From positions 1 to 41,000 of the IMG/VR virus record IMGVR_UViG_3300023116_000005: 41,000 bases of DNA. One strand, 5' to 3'. Shown here one piece after another: positions 1 to 7,064 of this stretch. Under the pieces are notes generated by a model. That model was not told the origin of the DNA, did not search any database, and worked only from the letters and a program-made list of their open reading frames with translations. The translations under genes and the position numbers were made by a program. Position 1 is the stretch's first letter. Every line of letters starts with the position of its first letter. This stretch comes from a virus.

Positions 1-127
1 TTGACGCACGAGCTGCGGACGCTGCCAGCTTTGACTGGATCCCCATTGACGAAGACAACACCTACAAGTGGATTTGCCTGGAATGGAGCAAAACAATCCC
101 GTATGTGAACCGCGCCACGATTACAGC
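1..127. repeat. Left copy of exact 127-bp terminal direct repeat
   Basis: The 127 bases are identical to 40874-41000. The repeat falls inside the coding sequence of the minor tail gene M and preserves its reading frame when the ends are joined. This is what a circular assembly cut open with a k-mer-length overlap looks like. A natural short terminal repeat inside a structural gene is much less likely. The non-redundant length is 40873 bp. Confidence 0.95.
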
Positions 128-155
128 TACTTTCCAGCAGGTCTTTGAGCCCTAA
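1..155 (+). CDS. Minor tail protein M, C-terminal part (continues from the right end)
   Basis: Reading in the frame GAC at 3-5 gives the end of a lambda gpM-like minor tail protein, ending ...VFEP at the TAA of 153-155. The N-terminal part begins at 40687. Joined across the repeat, the gene is 342 bp and encodes 113 residues, close to lambda gpM at about 109. gpM-type proteins sit near the tail tip and are needed to complete it. The order tape measure-M-L-K-I-J matches lambda. Identification rests on the TQFGDGYQQR-type N-terminus seen at the other end and on gene order. Confidence 0.9.
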   Translation, partial: DARAADAASFDWIPIDEDNTYKWICLEWSKTIPYVNRATITATFQQVFEP

Positions 156-178
156 ACTGCTGTTATAGGAGACTGTCC

Positions 179-601
179 ATGAGCACCATCGTCACGCGAG
201 CTGGGAAAGGCACACCGCTCACGCACACCGAGCTGGATGCCAATTTCACCAACCTGAACTCGGACAAAGCTGGCTACATCACTGGCGAGGGTGGTGCCGT
301 CACTCAAGCCACTAGCAAAAGCACGGCGGTCACGCTGAACACCAAATGCGGTCAGGTCACAATGAATGCTGCGGCACTCGCAGCTGACACGACCGTCAGT
401 TTTACGCTGACCAACAGCACAATCGCAGCAACCGACGTGCTGGTGCTGAACCACGTCAGTGGTGGCACGGCTGGTTCTTACCTGCTGAATGCTCAAGCTG
501 CTGCAGGTTCCGCAAGCATCAACGTCCGCAACGTCACTGGCGGTTCTTTGTCCGAGGCGATCGTGATCGGTTTTGCCGTCATCAAAGCAGTGATCGCTTA
601 A
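179..601 (+). CDS. Small virion-associated protein with tail-fibre-type N-terminus
   Basis: The 140-residue protein starts with the segment LTHTELDANFTNL (about residues 14-26), a pattern common at the start of phage tail-fibre and baseplate-associated proteins. The remainder is rich in Ala, Thr, Ser and Val and is predicted by eye to be beta-structured, with no membrane segment or catalytic motif. It is inserted between M and L, where lambda has no gene, and is spaced 23 bp after M and 3 bp before L, so it is surely in the tail operon. A structural role at the tail tip is inferred from position and the N-terminal motif. Confidence 0.75.
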   Translation: MSTIVTRAGKGTPLTHTELDANFTNLNSDKAGYITGEGGAVTQATSKSTAVTLNTKCGQVTMNAAALAADTTVSFTLTNSTIAATDVLVLNHVSGGTAGSYLLNAQAAAGSASINVRNVTGGSLSEAIVIGFAVIKAVIA

Positions 602-604
602 CGC

Positions 605-1438
605 ATGGCTTACGTCGTAACTGGCTACTGGGACGCTGGTTACACGATCAGCGACAGCGAGGCGGACCTTACATCCCACCTACAGGAGATTGCCCCCGGT
701 GCGATTGTTGAGCTGTTCCAGCTGGAGCTAAACGCTGCCCAGCACGGCGTCGATCAGACGTATTACTTCCACTCTGGAGTGGATCAATCCCTGACCGACA
801 TCACTTGGGCGGGGCAAGATTATCAAGCTATTCCGATTGAAGCGGAAGGGTTTGAGTGGAACGGTCAGGGCAGTTTGCCGCGCCCAACGCTCCGGGCATC
901 GAATGTCTTGGGCACGTTGACGGCGTTGATTTTGACGCTGCCCGACGGTTTGGAAGGTGCCAAGGTCACGCGAATCCGCACCTTGGGTCGCTACCTCGAC
1001 AACATCAACTTTCTCGGCGGCGATTTATTCCTGGAGGAAGATGGTTTTACTTTATTGCTAGAAGACGGCGACGAGTTTAGGCAAGAAGGCGGTAGCGCAG
1101 AACCAGACCCTTATGCCGAATTTCCACGCGAAATTTACTACGTTGACCGCAAATCAGCCGAAACCCGAGACATTATCGAGTTCGAGCTTGCCAGCATATT
1201 TGACCTCGCTGGTGTACGAGCACCCAAGCGTCAGTGCGTGACTCGCTGCCAGTGGGTGTATCGCTCTGCGGAATGCAGCTACACCGGCTCGAACTACTTT
1301 GACGTGAACAACAATCCTGTTGGCAACGCGAGCGAAGACGTTTGCGGCAAACAGGTTGACAGCTGTAAAGCACGTTTTGGCGAAAACGCTAGGTTGCCCC
1401 ATGGCGGCTTCCCAGGCATCGGAACGTTCTTTGCATGA
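605..1438 (+). CDS. Minor tail protein L (iron-sulfur type)
   Basis: The 277-residue protein matches the lambda gpL family by order (before K) and by its C-terminal cysteine domain. Cys215, Cys224, Cys247 and Cys254 have spacings of 9, 23 and 7 residues, the arrangement I recall for the [4Fe-4S]-binding cysteines of gpL; Cys211 is an extra one. The N-terminal domain contains [11 protein letters not shown] and a [12 protein letters not shown] segment typical of the family. An acidic stretch at residues 140-170 looks like an insertion. The stop codon overlaps the start of the K homologue (ATGA at 1435-1438), implying coupled translation. The protein assembles into the tail tip complex. Confidence 0.9.
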   Translation: MAYVVTGYWDAGYTISDSEADLTSHLQEIAPGAIVELFQLELNAAQHGVDQTYYFHSGVDQSLTDITWAGQDYQAIPIEAEGFEWNGQGSLPRPTLRASNVLGTLTALILTLPDGLEGAKVTRIRTLGRYLDNINFLGGDLFLEEDGFTLLLEDGDEFRQEGGSAEPDPYAEFPREIYYVDRKSAETRDIIEFELASIFDLAGVRAPKRQCVTRCQWVYRSAECSYTGSNYFDVNNNPVGNASEDVCGKQVDSCKARFGENARLPHGGFPGIGTFFA

Positions 1439-2136
1439 CGTGGCGCGATGACGCGCTGACTTACGCGCAACAGCACGACCCAAAGGAAATTTGCGGAGTG
1501 CTGGTTGTAGTCAAGGGACGCGAAAAGTTTTGGGCGTGCGCCAACCTTGCAACGCATCCCGAGCAGATGTTTGTCCTATCGCCTGAGGACTACGCAAACG
1601 CGGAGGATGCTGGCGAGATTACTGCCATCGTTCACAGCCATCCGATCACACCAGCAATAGCAAGCGAAGCCGACAAAAGCGCCGCTGAAAAACTCGGTTT
1701 GCCCTGGTACATCGTCAACCCCAAAACCCAAGCCTGGGGTGAGTACATCCCGTGCGGTTACAAGGCACCGTTAATTGGTCGCCAATGGGTGTGGGCAGTG
1801 CAGGATTGCTGGACCTTGGCGCGTGACTGGTACGCCGAAAACGGTATCCAACTGCGGGATTGGGACCGCCCTGCAAATCCTGAGCAGTTTTTAGCCGCGC
1901 CAATGTTTGAAGGTTGCTGGGCAGCGACTGGCTTCCGCTGTTTATCGGAAGATGAGCCTTTGGAACGTGGCGACCTGCTGCTGATGTCGATTGGATCGCC
2001 TGGATTGAATCACTGTGCGGTCTATCTGGGCGATGGGATGATTTTGCACCACCTACAAAGTCGCCTGTCTAGCCGTGACTTATATGGCGGGCAGTATCTA
2101 AAATGCACGGGAAGGAGGTTGCGCCATGCTCCGTAA
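1435..2136 (+). CDS. Tail tip protein K: JAMM domain plus NlpC/P60 peptidase
   Basis: This 233-residue protein has two domains. The N-terminal JAMM/MPN domain carries Glu18, then His67-Ser-His69, Ser77 and Asp80, the full zinc-metallopeptidase signature. The C-terminal NlpC/P60 domain (about 115-233) has the nucleophile Cys125 in QDCWTL and His193 in [11 protein letters not shown]. Lambda gpK has the same architecture. It is thought to act at the tail tip, possibly degrading peptidoglycan during DNA entry. All catalytic residues that I can check are present, so it is probably active. It overlaps L by 4 bp and I by 11 bp. Confidence 0.93.
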   Translation: MTWRDDALTYAQQHDPKEICGVLVVVKGREKFWACANLATHPEQMFVLSPEDYANAEDAGEITAIVHSHPITPAIASEADKSAAEKLGLPWYIVNPKTQAWGEYIPCGYKAPLIGRQWVWAVQDCWTLARDWYAENGIQLRDWDRPANPEQFLAAPMFEGCWAATGFRCLSEDEPLERGDLLLMSIGSPGLNHCAVYLGDGMILHHLQSRLSSRDLYGGQYLKCTGRRLRHAP

Positions 2137-2761
2137 GATCAAGCTCTACGGACCCTTGGCGGAGTTTATCGGCAGGCGCGTTCTGCAGGCAGATATTGCA
2201 ACGGCTGCTGAAGCGGTGCGTTTTCTGGTCGCCAATTTCCCTGGCGTAGAACAGCACATGGCGGACCAGCACTACCGCGTGAGCACGGGCAATTTTGACT
2301 TGTCGTTGGATGAGCTGCATTACCCGGCAGGTCAGGAAGAAATCAGGATTATGCCGGTTGTTGTTGGTGCGGGCGGTGCGACGGGAAAGATTTTGCTTGG
2401 GGTTGCACTGATCGCGGGCGCGATCTTGTTGGCACCAGCAGGGGCTGCAGTTCTTGGGATCCAAGGAGCTGGTGGTGGGGCGTTGACTGCAGCTGGATTT
2501 ACTCTTGGGGCAGGGGCTGCAAGTGCTATCGCCTCTGTCGGCGCAGTTCTTGTCTTAGGCGGCGTCGCGCAACTGCTTAGCCCCGTCCCAAAAGTTGCTC
2601 AAGGAATAGACACCCAAAACGATCCACGCAAGTCATACAGCTTCAGCGGCATCCAGCAAACCAGCCGCCAAGGCGTACCTGTTCCAGTGGTCTACGGTAA
2701 AACTCTGACTGGCAGCGTCGTCATCTCTGCCGGTGTTGACACGGTGCAGGTGAAAGCATGA
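2126..2761 (+). CDS. Tail assembly protein I
   Basis: The 211-residue protein follows K and precedes J, the lambda gpI position. The N-terminal 75 residues look like the ubiquitin-like domain of the family ([13 protein letters not shown]). A Gly/Ala-rich hydrophobic middle follows (about 80-155), with GAGGATGK and [15 protein letters not shown]. The C-terminus contains [13 protein letters not shown] and PVPVVYGK, a motif typical of gpI proteins. gpI is required for tail tip assembly but is not clearly part of the finished particle. The gene overlaps both neighbours (11 bp with K, 4 bp with J). Confidence 0.88.
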   Translation: MLRKIKLYGPLAEFIGRRVLQADIATAAEAVRFLVANFPGVEQHMADQHYRVSTGNFDLSLDELHYPAGQEEIRIMPVVVGAGGATGKILLGVALIAGAILLAPAGAAVLGIQGAGGGALTAAGFTLGAGAASAIASVGAVLVLGGVAQLLSPVPKVAQGIDTQNDPRKSYSFSGIQQTSRQGVPVPVVYGKTLTGSVVISAGVDTVQVKA

Positions 2762-5700
2762 CCGCAATTACTGGTGCAGGTGGTGGCGGCGGCAAAGGCG
2801 GCGGTGGCGGTAGCTCGCGCACACCTCAAACAACACCCGACAGTCTTGACTCAAGGCAGTATGCCAACGTCATTGACCTGATTTCCGAAGGCGAGATCGA
2901 GGGATTAGCTGATGGCTTGAAGTCCATCTACCTCAATAACACGCCGCTGCAAAACGCAAACGGCACATACAACTTTGAAGACGTTGAGATTTATACCCGC
3001 ACTGGAACGCAGAACCAAGAGCACATCCCATTTACGCCCGGCGTTGAGGATGAAAAGCCTGTTGGCGTAACGGTTGTTAAGGACGTTCCAGTTACTCGAA
3101 GCGTTACTGATGTTGATGTTGATGCTGTCCGCGTCACCATTGCAATCCCGTCGCTGCAGGTCATTGATGCTGGAACCGGGGACACGCTTGGCACCAGCGT
3201 TGAGCTAGAGATTGCAATTCAATATGCGTCTGGCGGTTTTACGACCGTTGTTTCGGACACGATCACCGGGCGCACTGCAGACGAGTACCGCAAGGATTAT
3301 CTGATTGAGCTGGCACGTCCTAATCCCAGCGATTCCGTTGATATAAGAGTCACCCGGATTACGGATGACAGCACGTCAGGGCTGGTAGCGAATGCCTTCT
3401 CGTGGTCCAGCTACACGGAAATCATCTGGGCAAAACTGGCTTATCCCAACAGCGCCCTAGTTGGTCTGCGGATTGACGCCGAACAGTTCAGCAGCATCCC
3501 CTCGCGCAGTTATCTCGTCAAAGGCGTCAAGGTTCAAATCCCATCTGGCGTCACCGTTGATTCCAATACTGGGCGGATTATTTACCCCACCAATTTTGTT
3601 TGGGATGGGACGTTCCAGGCTGCTGCTTGGACATCGTGCCCAGCGTGGATTTTGTATGACCTGCTCACCAGCTCCCGCTTTGGCTTAGGCGATCACATCA
3701 ACACAGCGCAACTTGATAAGTGGGCATTCTTTGCCGCATCGAAGTACGCCAACACGCTTGTCGATGATGGCTTTGGTGGTACGGAGGCGCGATTCTCCTG
3801 CAACACCACAATCCAAACTGCCGAGGAAGCGTACAAGCTGATTAACGATCTGCTGTCCGTAATGCGCTGCCAAGGCTTTTGGAGCAGCGGCAGCATGACC
3901 ATTGCCCAGGATCGCCCAGAAGACCCAGCGTTCCTGTTCACCAACGCCAACGTCACACCAGAAGGGTTTAGCTATACCGGCGGCAGCCTCAAAACTCGCC
4001 CCAATGTTGCAGTCGTCAGCTACTTAGATCTGACCTTACGGGACACTGCTTTTGAGGTGGTGGAAGACGTTGAGGCGATTGATAAGTACGGCGTTGTCCG
4101 TACAGAGATCAGCGCCTTTGCTTGTACCAGTCGCGGGCAGGCGAATCGAATCGGTCGCTGGTTGCTGTATGCCGAACGCTACGAAAAAGAGATCGTCAGC
4201 TTTGCATCGAGCTTGGAAGCGGGTCAGCAAGTCCGCCCCGGTCAAATCATTCTGATTGCCGATCCAGTCAAGGCTGGTTCCCGTCGTGCAGGTCGCATCA
4301 ACGCAGCAACTGCCACCACCGTGACGGTTGACGACACGGCAAACACCGACCTCAGCTTTGCTGGCGGTTCAGTTTTGAGCGTGCTTCTGCCTGATGGCAC
4401 GGTGGAGCAGCGCGAAGTTTCCACTGTTGTTGACGGTGTAATCACGGTGCAATCGGCGTACAGCGCAGCACCTGCTGCCAACAGCATTTGGATGCTGGAA
4501 AGCCCAACGCTCCAGGCGTCAACGTGGCGCGTGTTGAGTGTTTCCGAGCAAGACGGCATCAACTACGCGATTACTGCTCTGGCGCATAACGAGGGCAAGT
4601 ACGCCTACATCGAAAGCGGCGAACAGCTTCAAGTCCGCGACATCAGTGACCTCAATGTCATCCCAGATCCCCCGACAGACCTAGAGGTTTTGACTGTCAC
4701 CACGTTTGGCGGTCTGCAAACCAAAGAGTTGCAGTACGTCCTTAACGGTCGCATCGCAATCAAGGTCACCTTCCACTGGCGCGGACCACAGGGCATCAAA
4801 AAGTTTCGCGTCCGCTACCGGCATGAGGATGACAATTTCACCACGGTGCGAGTCCAAGGCACAACTTTTGACATTGAGGATGCCAAGGTCGGCAATTACC
4901 AAATTCAGGTCAGCAGCATCAGCGCCACTGAGATTTTGTATAGCGAGCCAGCACTGGCGAACTACACCGTCCAAGGTCTTGGTGCGCCGCCGACTGACAT
5001 CACTGGTTTGAGTGTGACGCCAATCAGCGACACTCAGGCAATTCTCACTTGGCAGCAAGTACCAGACCTAGACGTACAGCTTGGCGGTCGCATCATCGTG
5101 CGGCATGATCCACGCGCCTTAGCTTCTGCGGAATGGAACAGCAGCAACCGGATTGTTGACGGTGTTTCTGGTACGTCAACGCAAAAGCAGGTGCCACTGC
5201 TTGCTGGAACGTACTTCGTCAAGGCGGAGGATTATCTGGGCAACCGCTCAGAAAATGCGGTGGGCGTTGAGGTCACACTGCCCGAAGCTGATGCCCGCTT
5301 GAATGTCAAAACCTGGGCAGAACAATCACTCGGTACACCGTTCAATGGCACCAAGGTCAACTGTGCCTATAGCGTTTCCGAAACGGCGTTGCTGCTGGAA
5401 CCTGACCTGTATGTATCGCTGAACTACGTTGACAACCTCTACTTTGAGGTGGATGGTGCGGCTGAATATACGTTCCAGGATACGTTTGACCTTGCGAAAA
5501 CGTATGACGCGGTTCTGCGTCGCAGGATCCTGAGTCGTCCCAGCTCTGGCACGGGCACCCTGTTTGACTCTTACGCCGGAAATTTTGATGACGCCGAGGG
5601 TTTGTTTGACCAGACCACATCCGACTCGGTGAATGTCGTGACCTATGTACGGACAACGGATGATGACCCAGCTGGCACACCGACGTGGGGTCCGTGGACT

Positions 5701-6036
5701 GAATTTGTTGCTGCTGTGGTGCGTGGACGCGGAATCCAGATTAAGTCTGAGATGACGACCACCAGTGCTGGAATCAATGTTGCGGTGGATGAGCTTGGTG
5801 CAACGCTTGACTTGACTCGCCGCACGGAGACTGGTTCTGGTACGTCAGGCAGTGGAGTAACCTTTGCCAATGCGTTTTACCAGACGCCTGAAATCATCAT
5901 CACGCCGACAGAACTTGGTGTGGATGGGTATGTCACGCTAAGTGGCACCAGCGCAACGGGCTTCACCGCTACATTGACAGGTGCGACGAGCAGTGGGTTC
6001 ACTTACACTGCAACTGGATTCGGGCGTGCCTTGTAA
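2758..6036 (+). CDS. Tip attachment / host specificity protein J
   Basis: The 1092-residue protein begins with a Gly-rich leader followed by SRQYANVIDLISEGEIEGL, the hallmark N-terminus of lambda gpJ-type central fibre proteins. The middle contains the phage-tail hub region (YIESGEQLQVRDISDLNVIP, about 617-640). A fibronectin type III-like segment starts near residue 741 (PPTDITGLSVTPISDTQAIL). The last 65 residues (VTFANAFYQTPEIIITP onward, ending TATGFGRAL) resemble the small H-type lectin-like beta domain found at the ends of cyanophage tail proteins and may contact the host surface. Length is close to lambda gpJ (1132). The end overlaps the next ATG (TAATG). Confidence 0.93.
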   Translation: MTAITGAGGGGGKGGGGGSSRTPQTTPDSLDSRQYANVIDLISEGEIEGLADGLKSIYLNNTPLQNANGTYNFEDVEIYTRTGTQNQEHIPFTPGVEDEKPVGVTVVKDVPVTRSVTDVDVDAVRVTIAIPSLQVIDAGTGDTLGTSVELEIAIQYASGGFTTVVSDTITGRTADEYRKDYLIELARPNPSDSVDIRVTRITDDSTSGLVANAFSWSSYTEIIWAKLAYPNSALVGLRIDAEQFSSIPSRSYLVKGVKVQIPSGVTVDSNTGRIIYPTNFVWDGTFQAAAWTSCPAWILYDLLTSSRFGLGDHINTAQLDKWAFFAASKYANTLVDDGFGGTEARFSCNTTIQTAEEAYKLINDLLSVMRCQGFWSSGSMTIAQDRPEDPAFLFTNANVTPEGFSYTGGSLKTRPNVAVVSYLDLTLRDTAFEVVEDVEAIDKYGVVRTEISAFACTSRGQANRIGRWLLYAERYEKEIVSFASSLEAGQQVRPGQIILIADPVKAGSRRAGRINAATATTVTVDDTANTDLSFAGGSVLSVLLPDGTVEQREVSTVVDGVITVQSAYSAAPAANSIWMLESPTLQASTWRVLSVSEQDGINYAITALAHNEGKYAYIESGEQLQVRDISDLNVIPDPPTDLEVLTVTTFGGLQTKELQYVLNGRIAIKVTFHWRGPQGIKKFRVRYRHEDDNFTTVRVQGTTFDIEDAKVGNYQIQVSSISATEILYSEPALANYTVQGLGAPPTDITGLSVTPISDTQAILTWQQVPDLDVQLGGRIIVRHDPRALASAEWNSSNRIVDGVSGTSTQKQVPLLAGTYFVKAEDYLGNRSENAVGVEVTLPEADARLNVKTWAEQSLGTPFNGTKVNCAYSVSETALLLEPDLYVSLNYVDNLYFEVDGAAEYTFQDTFDLAKTYDAVLRRRILSRPSSGTGTLFDSYAGNFDDAEGLFDQTTSDSVNVVTYVRTTDDDPAGTPTWGPWTEFVAAVVRGRGIQIKSEMTTTSAGINVAVDELGATLDLTRRTETGSGTSGSGVTFANAFYQTPEIIITPTELGVDGYVTLSGTSATGFTATLTGATSSGFTYTATGFGRAL

Positions 6037-6998
6037 TGGCTCAAAGCGACCAGACAGTACAGAACGCAACGTTTCCGGCAGTTCGTGCGGACATTAACGA
6101 TAATCTTGCCGCGCTTTATAGCCAAAGCAGTGGTGCAAGCGCACCGACGGTAACGGTTCCATTCCAACCTTGGGTTGACACGAGCGTTTCGCCTCCGATC
6201 TGGAAGGTCCGTAATGCAAGTGATACTGGCTGGATCACGGTTGGGGTTTTAGATGTCAACTTTGAGGTTGGCGGTATTACCCCGATTGCCAATGGCGGCA
6301 CGGGTCAAGTCACTGCATCGGCTGCAATCAATGCGTTACTTCCCAGTCAAACCGGCAACAGCACAAAAGCCTTAACGACTGACGGAACAAATGTCAGTTG
6401 GGGCATTGCTGGTGGCGGCTTAATCCGCGTTCCGCAGATTTTGACCTCTGGAACGTCTTATACAACGCCTGCAGGTTGCACCAAGATTTACGTTGAAGCC
6501 GTTGGCGGCGGACAGGGTGGAGGCGGTCCTTTTGGAATCGGTGGATCATTTACGGCAGGAAATGGTGGCGCTTCTGGAGGATTCTGCGCAAAATTTTTTG
6601 CCGTCACAGCTAGCACTTCTTACGCGATGGCAATCGGTGCTGGCGGGACTGGCGGTATCCAAACTAGTTTTGAAATTCCTGGCGGCAACGGAGGCAACAC
6701 GACCTTTACTGTCGGGGGGACAACAATCACGGCGTATGGCGGTGCTTCGACCCCTACTGCACCAACCAACGGTGACATCACTCGGTATGGATTGTCCGGC
6801 AAGGAAAGGAGTGGAAGTGATGGAGGCATTGGTGCCGACTCTTACTTCCAAGTTGGCGGTCTCGGCGCTGTTGCAGGCCTTGGCGGGAATGGAGATGATG
6901 GCTTGTATGGCTCAGGCGGCGGCGGCGCTTATGCAGGAGCTGGTTACACCGGAGGAGACGGTGGTTCCGGCATGATTCGTGTTTGGGAGTACAGCTGA
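6036..6998 (+). CDS. Tail fibre protein with glycine-rich C-terminal domain
   Basis: The 320-residue protein starts directly on the J stop codon (TAATG). The N-terminus (NATFPAVRADINDNLAALYS) is the helical attachment segment common to phage tail fibres. A linker with GGITPIANGGTGQVTASAA follows. From about residue 135 the protein is extremely Gly-rich (GGGQGGGGPFGIGG, GGNGGNTTF, GSGGGGAYAGAGYTGGDGG), matching the glycine-rich fibre-tip domains that form sheets of polyglycine helices in some phage adhesins. It ends GMIRVWEYS. It is probably a receptor-binding or side-fibre protein. The Gly-rich region makes other reading frames look open, but they are shadows. Confidence 0.85.
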   Translation: MAQSDQTVQNATFPAVRADINDNLAALYSQSSGASAPTVTVPFQPWVDTSVSPPIWKVRNASDTGWITVGVLDVNFEVGGITPIANGGTGQVTASAAINALLPSQTGNSTKALTTDGTNVSWGIAGGGLIRVPQILTSGTSYTTPAGCTKIYVEAVGGGQGGGGPFGIGGSFTAGNGGASGGFCAKFFAVTASTSYAMAIGAGGTGGIQTSFEIPGGNGGNTTFTVGGTTITAYGGASTPTAPTNGDITRYGLSGKERSGSDGGIGADSYFQVGGLGAVAGLGGNGDDGLYGSGGGGAYAGAGYTGGDGGSGMIRVWEYS

Positions 6999-7064
6999 CG
7001 CGGAGTGTGTTCCGTTGCTGGAACCTTTCGTAGAATCAGGCGAAGATCCCTGAACGTCTAGAAA

